The notes below the pieces were generated by a model, which saw only the letters and a list, made by a program, of their open reading frames with translations, made no database searches and was not told the origin of the DNA. Positions 51,411 through 60,571 of a DNA stretch of 64,000 nt are shown here, one piece after another. Source of the stretch: Saprospiraceae bacterium. GTDB lineage: Bacteria; Bacteroidota; Bacteroidia; Chitinophagales; Saprospiraceae. Where the stretch lies: contig JAWKLJ010000001.1 of assembly GCA_041392805.1 (NCBI GenBank), positions 2,852,001-2,916,000 of the forward strand, given 5' to 3'. A program made the translations under genes and the position numbers. Within the stretch, counting starts at the first letter, position 1; each line of letters begins with the position of its first letter.

Positions 51411-51986
51411 CTAATTCGCTATCCCTTCCGCGAGTACCAATTCAAAGCGCAATTCAAATTCATCAGCGATGGCCTGATCTTTCAATTTTTCAAAATAAGA
51501 AGGCGAATTAAACTTGATACCATAGGCGGTCCGATCGATCATGGTTTGCCCCTTGATGATCCATTGCTCGCCTTCCCGCGTAATGTCCAGAGGAATACCT
51601 ATAGGTAAAACAGTCTCCTTGATCGTCAATAACCCTGTAGCCACCTGTGCACCTACTTTAAGGACGATAATTTCTGACAATACAAAGGTCGCTTCCGGGT
51701 ATTTATTCACTTCAAAAAAGTCTGCTGACTTCAGGTGATGGGTCAATTGATCCATCTCCGAGCTAAGGGTAGGCATATCCATCACCATAGTAGCTGCTGA
51801 AATATTTTCGCCTTCCATCTTGAAAGTACCGGATTTTAGCTGGATAGTCCCACTAAGGGCATAAGCATTAAAGGCAGCTTTCCCGGTCCATTGCACCTCG
51901 CTTTTTAGCAGGTGCAACGAATGATTCTGGGCTTGGCTGGTATATGCCAACAGTAGGCATAAAGATAGCATTAGCATGTTTTTCAT
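51411..51986 (-). CDS. YceI family periplasmic protein
   Basis: The 191-residue protein has a signal peptide (MKNMLMLSLCLLLAYTSQAQ) and the YceI lipocalin-like fold: 'SEVQWTGKAAFNAYALSGTIQLKSG', 'MDQLTHHLKSADFFEVNKYPEATFVLSEI', 'LLTIKETVLPIGIPL', and a terminal 'EFELRFELVL'. Family members bind isoprenoid or amide lipids in a barrel. The conserved 'LxxxLKSxDFFDxxxYPxxxF' motif is present. No cytochrome b561 partner is adjacent. It is a single gene, convergent with the secreted protein. Confidence 0.85.
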   Translation of the reverse strand: MKNMLMLSLCLLLAYTSQAQNHSLHLLKSEVQWTGKAAFNAYALSGTIQLKSGTFKMEGENISAATMVMDMPTLSSEMDQLTHHLKSADFFEVNKYPEATFVLSEIIVLKVGAQVATGLLTIKETVLPIGIPLDITREGEQWIIKGQTMIDRTAYGIKFNSPSYFEKLKDQAIADEFELRFELVLAEGIAN

Positions 51987-52088
51987 GATGTATTTTTTTA
52001 AATGTGATTTATGTTAACTGGAATTTTGACATTCTTTGTTTTGAAGGTGGAAATGGGAAAGTGCGCCTCTGAGCCTTCCCACATCTAG

Positions 52089-52127
52089 CCTGGAAACGGA
52101 GGATTTCCCAAAGCGCCAAAAGTCCAA
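52089..52127. repeat. Dispersed repeat, copy 2 (partner at 3117-3156)
   Basis: Starts 'cctggaaacggaggatttc' and ends 'caaaagtccaa', aligning with the copy at 3117. It lies between the YceI gene and the next minus-strand gene. Confidence 0.5.
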
Positions 52128-52206
52128 ATGCTAACGTAAGGTCTTCGGAGCAGGACTCCGGCATTAGCAGATTCGGCATTAAAAAACAGCCTGAAATTAG
52201 GCTTAC

Positions 52207-52707
52207 TCATTGGCCATATAGGTCCCCCACCGTATCTAATTTCTCAAAACCACAGGCGCGATCCCCAGAAGGGAGTTCTACGATGATATACCACAAGGCC
52301 CAGCCACCAAGCAAGCGGCTATCACGGCGCCAATTATCAGTAAAAGTGTAAGGTTCGCCCGCTTTCATTTTCCCGTTAGGGACACCAAAAAACGCCGCAA
52401 ATTCTTTTGCCGTGTAGGTCACACGATGGTTCCACTGGTCATTGTAAAAGATATAGGCTCCCCCTTCTACAATCGTTGCATCCGAATCAGGTGAAAAAAT
52501 ACTCGTATTGTGTTTCCAGAAATAAATGCCAGGTTCAGCTGCATCCGTAGAAGCCATGACCGGGCTAGGGAAATGGTGTACCTGAATGCGCTGTGGTAAG
52601 TCCGCAAACTTATCGGGCAAGGGGGCTTTCTCTGCCGCCGATTGCCCATAGAGTTGGACACACATAAGGCTTAAAATCAGTAAAGCAATTTTCTTCATGA
52701 TGATCAT
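52207..52707 (-). CDS. Secreted protein of unknown function
   Basis: The 166-residue protein has a signal peptide (MIIMKKIALLILSLMCVQLYGQS). The mature part is Trp-rich ('IYFWKHNTSIF', 'DQWNHRVTYTAKEFAAFFGVP', 'WALWYIIVELPSGDRACGFEKL') with a single conserved-looking Cys. I recognise no family. Two ATGs three codons apart are possible starts; the longer is given. The AraC-type regulator lies just upstream on the same strand (48 bases between stop and start), so co-transcription is possible. Confidence 0.65.
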   Translation of the reverse strand: MIIMKKIALLILSLMCVQLYGQSAAEKAPLPDKFADLPQRIQVHHFPSPVMASTDAAEPGIYFWKHNTSIFSPDSDATIVEGGAYIFYNDQWNHRVTYTAKEFAAFFGVPNGKMKAGEPYTFTDNWRRDSRLLGGWALWYIIVELPSGDRACGFEKLDTVGDLYGQ

Positions 52708-52755
52708 TTTTTACCCAAAGGTGGGTCTTTGACCATCACTTGTCGCCTCATATTT

Positions 52756-53868
52756 TTATTTGAGTCCTATTTTTGCTTGTTTAATTTCATTGGGTGATTT
52801 TCCGGTGATTTTTCGCACTACCCGATTGAAGGTTGCCTTGGAGTTGAAGCCTGATTCGTAGGCGATCGAGAGGAGTGTGTATTGATTATACTTGGGAGAT
52901 TCGATCATCCGAACAGCTTCTGCTACGCGGTAAGCATTTACAAAATCATTAAAACTTTTTTCCAGTATGCGGTTCAGTATTTGGGTGAGCTGGTAGGGTT
53001 TGAGGCCTATGGCTTCTGCTAAATCGGACAGGCTTAAGGTAGGGTTGGTAAATAATTTTTGCTCAATCATCGCAGCTTCCAAAAGGGGCAAGTAGGGTGC
53101 CAATTCCTCAAGCTTGACTTCGTCAAACGGGGTTTTAGACCGTAGCGCCTCATTTCTACGCGCAAAACCTTGCAGGGCTAGCCAATAGGTGAGGCCAGCC
53201 AAAATCAGATAAGTGGGGTAAGTATAAAAAGGATTAAACGCAAAATTGAAAAAAAAGTAATCTACCAAACCAATGAATATGACGGTAAACGCGTACACAA
53301 AGTAGGCTTTTAAAATAAGTTGTATCCAATGTAAGGATTCCGGCAACAAGGAGGATTCATTTCCAACTTTAGCGCCCAACAATAATTGCTGCCCCTTTCG
53401 TACATAAAAAAGGATGACTCCGGCAAAAATGACCAACTGGAACGGTGTATGCATCCACAAGATATAGGCATGATTTCCTGCCCAACTCAGGCTCGCCGTG
53501 GTGCCATCCCAATAAAAATTCTGGATTTTTACATAGTTGGCAAAAATGAACTCAAGCCCTACTGGTACAAAATGTCGCCAATCGCCCTGCTGCCACCCCA
53601 TATCATGCTGGATGTAACTGCGGACATAAAAAAACAAAAGCGCACCATAAATCCAATTGTATTCCAAGAAAACGTGGTAGGTCCAATGGGTATAACTCAC
53701 CTCCATGCCCACCATGGTCAAACGATAGGCAAAAAAGAACAATAACAAAGCTAAAAATCGGTTGGCGTGTTTCCTGGCTGCCTTCGAACGAAAAAGAATC
53801 CCTCCCATCACGGCACCTTGCAGGGCGCCAAAAAATAGTAACATCCTATAAATCGTCCACCAATCCAT
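52756..53868 (-). CDS. AraC-family transcriptional regulator with N-terminal membrane domain
   Basis: The 370-residue protein has seven or so hydrophobic helices in the first ~235 residues ('MLLFFGALQGAVMGGILF', 'LALLLFFFAYRLTMVGM', 'YGALLFFYVRSYI' and others), followed by an AraC/HTH_18 DNA-binding domain (~270-370) with 'LSLSDLAEAIGLKPYQLTQILN' and 'LLSIAYESGFNSKATFNRVVRKITGKSPNEIK'. This class senses signals at the membrane and binds DNA on the cytosolic side. The DUF2141 gene ends 8 bases upstream, suggesting one transcript. Confidence 0.88.
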   Translation of the reverse strand: MDWWTIYRMLLFFGALQGAVMGGILFRSKAARKHANRFLALLLFFFAYRLTMVGMEVSYTHWTYHVFLEYNWIYGALLFFYVRSYIQHDMGWQQGDWRHFVPVGLEFIFANYVKIQNFYWDGTTASLSWAGNHAYILWMHTPFQLVIFAGVILFYVRKGQQLLLGAKVGNESSLLPESLHWIQLILKAYFVYAFTVIFIGLVDYFFFNFAFNPFYTYPTYLILAGLTYWLALQGFARRNEALRSKTPFDEVKLEELAPYLPLLEAAMIEQKLFTNPTLSLSDLAEAIGLKPYQLTQILNRILEKSFNDFVNAYRVAEAVRMIESPKYNQYTLLSIAYESGFNSKATFNRVVRKITGKSPNEIKQAKIGLK

Positions 53869-53876
53869 GGTTTTCT

Positions 53877-54305
53877 TTACTGTTTACGCCATTTTTTCAA
53901 GGCCATACTCATTTTCATCGATTCCTTCAACTCAAAAACTGCCTCCGAATACCTAGGAGCGCGCCACTTGACCGGTGGATTCCGGGAAAAAGCATAAGGC
54001 TCTTGAGGAATGCCCAACATATTCGTATCTAATTTTTTATTGTCATTTACATCCTGAAACAAGGCAATGGCATACTTGCCTGGCGCTAAACCATCGAGAG
54101 TTACCTTATAATCACCCACTTTCGTAACAGGAACTTTCTGGTAAAGCACAGCATTTTCATTTTTATCAAAATCCTGCTCTGTTCCATACACTGCAATGAG
54201 AACCGTTCCTTGACCAATGGGAACATTCAAAGCTAATTCCACCTGGTATTGTGCAAAAAGCAAAACAGGTAAAGACGTGATCAAAGCTAAAAGGTAAAAA
54301 CGCAT
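53877..54305 (-). CDS. DUF2141 domain protein, exported
   Basis: From the ATG at 54305 the 142-residue protein has a signal peptide (MRFYLLALITSLPVLLFAQ) and a DUF2141 beta-sandwich: 'VALNVPIGQGTVLIAVYG'-like start, 'LDGLAPGKYAIALFQDVNDNKKLDTN' and 'GIPQEPYAFSRNPP'. The last motif is very typical of the family. Function unknown. In-frame ATG and TTG codons further upstream (54314, 54332) are weaker choices because the hydrophobic core follows this Met directly. It lies directly upstream of the AraC-type gene. Confidence 0.85.
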   Translation of the reverse strand: MRFYLLALITSLPVLLFAQYQVELALNVPIGQGTVLIAVYGTEQDFDKNENAVLYQKVPVTKVGDYKVTLDGLAPGKYAIALFQDVNDNKKLDTNMLGIPQEPYAFSRNPPVKWRAPRYSEAVFELKESMKMSMALKKWRKQ

Positions 54306-54343
54306 AAGTAGCATCAATTGGTTATTTACCAACTAAACGCAAA

Positions 54344-54375
54344 AGGCACCTAGATGTTTTGACCACTAGGTGCCT
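54344..54375 (-). terminator. Terminator-like hairpin after the M16 peptidase gene
   Basis: Perfect 10-bp arms (aggcacctag / ctaggtgcct) with a 12-base loop, followed on the minus strand by ttttgcgttt. It lies between the M16 peptidase stop and the DUF2141 start. A smaller 7-bp stem (gacccga/tcgggtc at 54455-54472) stands just before it. Confidence 0.65.
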
Positions 54376-54489
54376 CCTGATGATGGGAAAACGAAAATTT
54401 TTTCTTGAAAATCCCGGCGGCCCTCCTTCGGACATACCCCTCGGGCTTTTGTTCGACCCGATTCATCGGGTCGCTACTTACGGTTATGT

Positions 54490-57456
54490 TTAATTCATCA
54501 ATTGTTTCTTCGGATCATCATAGCCAAACAATTCGGCCAGGCTCAATTCTTGTACCACCCCATATTTGCCCAGGGCAACGATATTCAATCGATTTTTGTC
54601 GCCAATGACCGCCAGGTTGTACTTTTTATCTTTCACATATTTTTTATGGAAAGCACTGAGATCCGCCATCGTCATGTTTTGCACTTTACCATAAATATCT
54701 TTTCGAAGGTCGTAGTTGACACCTTTATCTTCAGCACTCAGGTAATTGAACAATACAGACGTTTTCGTAATTCGCTCGCTTTCAATTTTCTTCAAAATGG
54801 CTTTTTTGGAGCTCTCAAAACTCTGTTCAGATTCTGGCATATTATTGAGTAGCTCAAGTAAAGCATCCATGGCTTCCACTTGTTTATCGGCCTGCGTTCC
54901 TACATAAGCAAAAATCTGGTCATTGGTCTCTTTTTTTGCTCCCTGCGTAAATCTTGCAAAAACGGAATAAGCCAATCCCTGTGCCTCCCTGATTTCCTGG
55001 AAGACAACCGATCCCATATTGCCTCCAAAATATTCGTTAAACATAGCTGATTCAGGAGCAATCGAAGCATCAAATTTTTCGCCGGGACTCTGGAAAATAA
55101 TTTCTGCTTGCACCATATCATAATCCGTATAAAAAACGTGTGGATTAGTGGCATCTAGCTCTGCAAATTTCACTTTCTCAGGGGCAGGTTGGAGTTGCGC
55201 CGGTACGCGGTGGTTAGCTGTTAAGGTTTTGTTCAATTCCGCCAATTCCATCGGCCCATAATAGAGAATACGGTGTTGGGTCTGAGGAATCGATTTGACC
55301 AACTCCAATAACTTACCCGATTGCAAAGCATCCAAATCCTCATTTGACAAAATATTCGTAAAAGGCGATTTTGGGCCATATTTTGCGTAGCTAGACAAGG
55401 CACTCCAAAAAATAGCGCCCTTGTTTTTCTTGGCATCTGAGCGCTGCTTGTGGCTATCGGAGATCAGGTTTTTCAATACCTCATCATCGGGGGTTGGCTC
55501 TGCCAAAAGTTCTTCGAACAATTGCATGGAAGGCACCATGTTTTCGCTCAAGCCACTGAGGGTAACATACAAACGCTCCTCGGAGGAAAAGACGGAAAAG
55601 TTTGCACCAAGCTTGTAGAATTCCTTTTTGAGTGCCTCAGGAGAATACTTGGTGGTCCCCAAATACTCCAGGTAATCCAGGGCCAACTTCATTTGCGGAT
55701 TCTCGTTGGTACCAAAATCGAGGAGGTAATACAAGTTGAACAATTTATTTTCCTCATTCTTTTTGTACAATACCTCTATGCCCGGCTCGATTTCACTTTT
55801 CACGATATCCTTGCTATAATCTACAAATACAGGCTGGATAGGCGCTACTTCCGCCGCCTCTATAGACTTACAAAAATCAGATTTGGAATCCCTGTCCAGG
55901 TCCACTTTAGTAATGGCTGGTTTTTCAACTTTTTGCTTGTTTGGGTCTTCGCCCGTCAATTTATAGATCACCGCATAGTTGTCACTATAATTTGCATTTA
56001 CAAATGCGACCAATTCTTCTTTTGTCACCTTCTCCATTCGATCAACGAGCGAAATGTAATCAGCCCAACTCATGTTATTGGTGAAGGCCATGACCATGTT
56101 ATCGGCCCTGGCACCATTACTTTCCAGGCCTTGCATGTTGTTTTTCTTAAAATCATTCACCACTGCCTGGATCATCCAATCCTCAAATTCCCCTTTTTTG
56201 AGCATCTCAATTTGATCCAATAGGAGTTGTTTCACTTCTGCCAAATCTTGTCCTTCCCTAGGTTGACCATAAAAATAATGCACCGCATAGTCATTCATAT
56301 CAATCACCGTACAACCAGCTCCAAGCACCGCCTGTTTTTGTACCAAATTAAGATCAATTAATCCAGCTGTGCTATTTGCCAAGAGGTAATCTACCAATTG
56401 TAATACATGATAATTTTTACTGGAGGTTCCGCCCATCCTAAAGCCCATCGTAACAGATTCTGCATTAGGACCGTAAACGGTGTCAATACGCGGCGCAGTG
56501 ATCGGGTCCTCTACCGGAGGAACATAAACCTCCAAATCATTGTTGGGCTCCCATGCACCAAAATATTTATCAACTAATTGTATCGCCTCCACCGGATCAA
56601 AATCACCACTTAAACACAAGGCGACATTATTGGGTCTATAATATTTATAGAAATAGGCATTGATGTCTTTGATCGAAGGATTCTTGAGGTGCTCGATGGT
56701 GCCGATGACCGTTTGGGTGCCATAGGGGTGTTTATCAAACAGCAATTTCAAAATACCTTCATATACTTTGCTTCCATCACTGTCCAAGCCTCGGTTTTTC
56801 TCCTCGTACACTGCCTCTAATTCTGTATGAAACAATCGATTAACGATCATGCTGAAGCGATTGGCCTCAATTTTCAGGAAATTCTCCAATTGATTGGAAG
56901 GAATATCATTCATGTAAACCGTTCGGTCATTCGTGGTATATGCATTGGTTCCTTTCGCCCCAATGAGACCTACCATTTTGTCATATTCATTCGCAATGGC
57001 CAGCTTGGAGGCTTCATTCGAAACGGCATCAATTTTAGCATACCATGCTTTGCGCTCCTCTGAATCGGTCAGGGTTCTATAGTGCTCAAACATGTTTTCG
57101 ATGCTATCGATAAAAACCTTTTCCTTGTCCCAATCCTTGGTGCCAAATAAATTGGTGCCTTTAAACATCATGTGCTCCAAATAATGCGCCAATCCCGTAG
57201 AATTAGCCGGATCAAATTTCCCCCCCGCTTTTACGGGGATAAAGGTCTGGATCCGAGGAGCATTTTTGTATACACTCATGTACACCTTCAAGCCGTTGTC
57301 CAGGGTGTAAATACGCGTTTTTGACTCGTCGTCAGTCACATATTCATAGGTATAACCAGCTTCGTCTTTTGCCGTTTTAGTAACATAGCTTTGCTCTGCC
57401 TGTTTACAGGAATATCCAAGAGAGAGCAACAAGAAAAATAACATCATTCGCTTCAT
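54490..57456 (-). CDS. M16 family metallopeptidase, lipoprotein, two-lobed
   Basis: From the ATG at 57456 the product is 988 residues with a lipobox ('LLSLGYSCKQ', Cys about 17). The inverted zinc motif HxxEH is intact at 91-95 (HYLEH), with the downstream Glu in 'HTELEAVYEEKNRGLD'. The second half (from about 540) repeats the fold without the zinc motif ('LYKKNEENKLFNLYYLLDFG'), the usual pitrilysin-like arrangement. Such enzymes degrade peptides in the periplasm or envelope. It is a single gene with a hairpin terminator. Confidence 0.9.
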   Translation of the reverse strand: MKRMMLFFLLLSLGYSCKQAEQSYVTKTAKDEAGYTYEYVTDDESKTRIYTLDNGLKVYMSVYKNAPRIQTFIPVKAGGKFDPANSTGLAHYLEHMMFKGTNLFGTKDWDKEKVFIDSIENMFEHYRTLTDSEERKAWYAKIDAVSNEASKLAIANEYDKMVGLIGAKGTNAYTTNDRTVYMNDIPSNQLENFLKIEANRFSMIVNRLFHTELEAVYEEKNRGLDSDGSKVYEGILKLLFDKHPYGTQTVIGTIEHLKNPSIKDINAYFYKYYRPNNVALCLSGDFDPVEAIQLVDKYFGAWEPNNDLEVYVPPVEDPITAPRIDTVYGPNAESVTMGFRMGGTSSKNYHVLQLVDYLLANSTAGLIDLNLVQKQAVLGAGCTVIDMNDYAVHYFYGQPREGQDLAEVKQLLLDQIEMLKKGEFEDWMIQAVVNDFKKNNMQGLESNGARADNMVMAFTNNMSWADYISLVDRMEKVTKEELVAFVNANYSDNYAVIYKLTGEDPNKQKVEKPAITKVDLDRDSKSDFCKSIEAAEVAPIQPVFVDYSKDIVKSEIEPGIEVLYKKNEENKLFNLYYLLDFGTNENPQMKLALDYLEYLGTTKYSPEALKKEFYKLGANFSVFSSEERLYVTLSGLSENMVPSMQLFEELLAEPTPDDEVLKNLISDSHKQRSDAKKNKGAIFWSALSSYAKYGPKSPFTNILSNEDLDALQSGKLLELVKSIPQTQHRILYYGPMELAELNKTLTANHRVPAQLQPAPEKVKFAELDATNPHVFYTDYDMVQAEIIFQSPGEKFDASIAPESAMFNEYFGGNMGSVVFQEIREAQGLAYSVFARFTQGAKKETNDQIFAYVGTQADKQVEAMDALLELLNNMPESEQSFESSKKAILKKIESERITKTSVLFNYLSAEDKGVNYDLRKDIYGKVQNMTMADLSAFHKKYVKDKKYNLAVIGDKNRLNIVALGKYGVVQELSLAELFGYDDPKKQLMN

Positions 57457-57717
57457 CACAGCAGGAATTTAATTAAAAAATATAGTCCAGTATAGGTAAA
57501 TATAGTGTACGCTTAATCTTTATCAAGGGATGAATAGGACTATAAAATGGTTGTAGGTTTTGTTTTGTAAAATGGAAAAATGCTTGGAAGGTACAGTTGT
57601 CATTAAGAACGCAAGACAAATATAATATATTTCTGATAGCCAGAACAGCGGAATCCTGCTAATTTATTGTTCAATTCCCACAGAAAGCCCTATTTTGACC
57701 GACAAAATCACATAGGT

Positions 57718-59073
57718 ATGAAAAATGCTAACCATTATAAGCAAATTACCCTTTTCCTTCTTCTAATTTTACCTTTTGCGCTTAGCTGGGGGCAAGGCTC
57801 CAACCTCAAAGCCCTCGTTGGCGGCACCCTGATTGACGGATTTGGTGGTACCCCTATTCGCAATAGCGTCATCCTGATTGAAGGAGAAAGAATCAAGGCG
57901 ATCGGCCAGGTCGGAAATATGGACATTCCTGCCGGCGCAGAAATTATTTCCACCGAAGGTATGAGTGTATTGCCTGGTTTGTGGGACATGCACGTCCACT
58001 TGATGATTAACGGACATAGTGATTATGCCCATTGGGACAAAAAATACCCGCCCCTTTTCAAAGATGTCATTATGCCTGCTTCCGCCAAACAACTATTGAT
58101 GGCAGGGGTCACCAGTGCCCGAGACCTGGGTGGGCCTTTAGAAGCTAGTCTGAGCGTACGCGATAAGATCAACAAAGGCGAATTAGAGGGCCCAAGTTTA
58201 TATATGTCAGGCCCCTTTATCCAGCATGAGCCATACCCAGGCACGGAGGATTTTCGCTGGGGGGTGAAAGGCGTGGCAGATGCTCGGGCTAAGGTCAAAA
58301 AATTGGCGGACGCCGGTGTCAACTGCATCAAACTGATCGACCAGGATCAAATGACGATGGAAGAAGTCGAGGCCGTCGTTGATGAAGCACACAAACATGG
58401 ATTGACCGTCGTGGCGCATTCCCACCGCCCAGAAGAAATCCGCCGTGGCCTAAAGGCTGGCGTAGACTGCTTCGAACACACCGGCCTCTCCTCTGCACCA
58501 GAATATCCTGCTGATGTGATGGCTATGATCAAAGAAAGGACAGCCCAAATGAACCTCGGACCCCTCTTCTGGACGCCCACCGTCGAAGGGCTTTACAACT
58601 ACGAATATGTTAGGGATAATCCAGAAAAACTAGACAATGACTCCTGGCATTTGGGTTTACCTGACTCTATCATTCAAGATATTAAACAATCCATTCAACA
58701 TCCCGGTCGGCTTAGTTATTTCCAGATCACCCCTACTCGCCGCCCTACCCTACAAAGAAAAATGAAACAGCTAATGGAAGCTGGTGTAGTCCTCCTCATT
58801 GGAACCGACTCTGGCATCCCCATGAAATTCCACAGCCAATCCACCTGGAATGAACTCGACGTCTGGGTTAACGAATTTGGGATCGATCCTATGTATGCGA
58901 TCAAGGCAGCCACCTATTGGCCTTCCGTCATCCAGGGCGTTAGCAAGGATGTCGGCACCATTAGCGAGGGAAAGTATGCTGATATCATTGCTGTCGATGG
59001 GGACGTTTTGCGCTACATCAGCTTGCTCCAGGATGTGGATTTGGTGATTAAACATGGGAAACGGTATAAGTAG
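57718..59073 (+). CDS. Amidohydrolase family protein, exported
   Basis: From the ATG at 57718 the protein has a signal peptide (to about WGQG at residue 27) and the amidohydrolase core: 'SVLPGLWDMHVHLM' with the HxH at 92 and 94, 'VVAHSHRPEEI', 'GVDCFEHTGL', and the catalytic Asp in 'LIGTDSGIPM'. The ending 'GTISEGKYADIIAVDGDVL' is the usual composite-domain sequence. The substrate is unknown; imidazolonepropionase/prolidase-like proteins share this pattern. A TTG 17 codons upstream was rejected as start. Confidence 0.88.
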   Translation: MKNANHYKQITLFLLLILPFALSWGQGSNLKALVGGTLIDGFGGTPIRNSVILIEGERIKAIGQVGNMDIPAGAEIISTEGMSVLPGLWDMHVHLMINGHSDYAHWDKKYPPLFKDVIMPASAKQLLMAGVTSARDLGGPLEASLSVRDKINKGELEGPSLYMSGPFIQHEPYPGTEDFRWGVKGVADARAKVKKLADAGVNCIKLIDQDQMTMEEVEAVVDEAHKHGLTVVAHSHRPEEIRRGLKAGVDCFEHTGLSSAPEYPADVMAMIKERTAQMNLGPLFWTPTVEGLYNYEYVRDNPEKLDNDSWHLGLPDSIIQDIKQSIQHPGRLSYFQITPTRRPTLQRKMKQLMEAGVVLLIGTDSGIPMKFHSQSTWNELDVWVNEFGIDPMYAIKAATYWPSVIQGVSKDVGTISEGKYADIIAVDGDVLRYISLLQDVDLVIKHGKRYK

Positions 59074-59207
59074 GGCGCTTTGTTGGCGTGTGAGTGAGTG
59101 GGTGAATACAAGACAAGGAAATACCAATGCCAATGCCACATCTTATATGACCTTATATTCCTTATATGGTTCAAAAAAAGCTAGACACCCGCGACCTACA
59201 AACTCCC

Positions 59208-60062
59208 CTAACCCAAACAAAGCCCCGCTGCCCCCAAAACCGGAATCATCATGTCCTCAGATACCTCAATCTGTAGGTTTTCGATGATCGGGCGGTAAGC
59301 AAAGGTTTGTAGGGCCTCCCATAAAGGTTCCTTGAAAAAGGCGTAGGATTGGCTCACCGAGCCGCCCAGGACGATCAACCCGGGATCGAGTGCGTAAAGG
59401 ATGGCTTTAATGCCGCTGGCCAGGTGATGCCCGTATTCAGCAAACAATGCAAGCGCTTTGGCATCTCCCTGACTAGCGGCGAGGGCGACGGCCTGGCCAT
59501 TCGTTTGGTGAATATTGCTAAAAAATTGTCCACTTGCATAGTATTCTATGTATTGATCCTGGTATGGGATCATGCCAAACTCTCCCGCGCCGCCGTGCTG
59601 GCCATTGTACAAGCGACCATGCAGTATTATCCCTGCGGCCATGCCGGTGCCAATGATCAAGCCGATCATGTTTTGACGGCCCTGCCCTTTCCCAAAACGG
59701 TGTTCTCCCAGCGCAAAACAATTGGCATCATTATTCATAAAAACAGGTACCTGAAACTGCGATTCCAACCTATCCTTTAGGTGTACCTCCTTCCAGGAAG
59801 GAATATTTTGGACATCATAGACAATGCCTTTTTCGATATCTACGACACTGGGTACCCCAATGCCTATAGCACTCACCTCGGGCGACATAACGGCGGCAAT
59901 TGAAGCTATTACTTCCAATAAAACCTCCTCTTCAGTCCCCGTAGAAGTAATCAATTGTTTGGCAGTAGCGACAATTTGCCTCCCTTCTACCCGGGCAGAC
60001 TGCACCTTTGTCCCTCCCAAATCAACCCCGATGACTGTTTCCGCTTGCATATTTTTATACAT
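59208..60062 (-). CDS. ROK family sugar kinase/repressor-like protein
   Basis: The 284-residue protein has the ROK N-terminal phosphate motif 'VIGVDLGGTKVQSARV', 'VFMNNDANCFALGEHRFG' with the catalytic Asp, 'IIGTGMAAGIILHG', 'GGAGEFGMIPY', and a C-terminal 'LDPGLIVLGGSVSQSY'. The Cys-rich zinc loop (CxCGxxGC) of most ROK proteins is absent, replaced by 'QDQYIEYYASGQFF'. No winged-helix N-terminus is present, so it is a kinase rather than a repressor. The start at 60062 overlaps the GNAT stop by 8 bases; a second ATG at 60050 would avoid the overlap. Confidence 0.88.
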   Translation of the reverse strand: MYKNMQAETVIGVDLGGTKVQSARVEGRQIVATAKQLITSTGTEEEVLLEVIASIAAVMSPEVSAIGIGVPSVVDIEKGIVYDVQNIPSWKEVHLKDRLESQFQVPVFMNNDANCFALGEHRFGKGQGRQNMIGLIIGTGMAAGIILHGRLYNGQHGGAGEFGMIPYQDQYIEYYASGQFFSNIHQTNGQAVALAASQGDAKALALFAEYGHHLASGIKAILYALDPGLIVLGGSVSQSYAFFKEPLWEALQTFAYRPIIENLQIEVSEDMMIPVLGAAGLCLG

Positions 60063-60360
60063 TGAATCCTTGCATCAATAAAGACCGGTATTCCGGATGT
60101 CTTTTAATATAGCCTGCCACGTAAGGACACAATGGCATCACTTTTAATTGTTCGGCTTTGGCATACTCTAGACCCGTTTTGGCTAATAGGCTGGCAATGC
60201 CTTTCCCTTCCAGGCTAGGCGGCACTTCGGTATGCGTAAAGATAATTCGATCTTTTACCAGTTTATATTCACAAATGGCCGTTTGCCCCTCTATGGTTAC
60301 TTCAAAACGGTTCTTTTCTGAATTATTTAAAACATCTACGGCGTTTAAATCAAATCCCAT
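60055..60360 (-). CDS. GNAT-family N-acetyltransferase (YjdJ-like, small)
   Basis: The 101-residue protein consists of the small GNAT_2 fold: 'IIFTHTEVPPSLEGKGIASLLAKTGLEYA' with the acetyl-CoA loop, then 'LKVMPLCPYVAGYIKRHPEY'. This sequence is highly typical of the YjdJ-like one-domain acetyltransferases. The substrate is unknown. The gene overlaps the ROK gene end-to-start by 8 bases, so they form one transcript. Confidence 0.9.
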   Translation of the reverse strand: MGFDLNAVDVLNNSEKNRFEVTIEGQTAICEYKLVKDRIIFTHTEVPPSLEGKGIASLLAKTGLEYAKAEQLKVMPLCPYVAGYIKRHPEYRSLLMQGFNV

Positions 60361-60440
60361 ATGTAATTATTTTGCTTTCTTTTTTACAAAGAAGTCGGAT
60401 ATAGGGGATAAATCAAAAAAAGTGGACTTAATTTTTATCA

Positions 60441-60489
60441 AGACATCAGAAGTTTACCCAGGAAGCACCCTAGGAAACTGCTGATGTCT
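60441..60489. repeat. Palindromic element, copy 2 (partner at 51339-51381)
   Basis: Arms agacatcag / ctgatgtct are perfect over 9 bp and continue with agttt/aaact after one mismatch. The adjacent gagcgaggc (60491-60499) also occurs beside copy 1 at 51331. It lies in the divergent region between the GNAT gene and the DUF4139 gene. Confidence 0.65.
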
Positions 60490-60571
60490 GGAGCGAGGCT
60501 TCAGCATTTTTTCTGAATACGGTGTGTAATTCTAACTACTATTGCATCCTACTATTAAAAATCAAAAAACC

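Noticed and set aside
55450..56223. 257-codon plus-strand frame inside the M16 peptidase gene
   Set aside because: Opposite-strand shadow of a gene whose conserved motifs and full length are clear.
59208..60062. ROK protein lacking the zinc loop as a degenerate pseudogene
   Set aside because: All phosphate and catalytic motifs are intact; zinc-less ROK kinases are a known variant.
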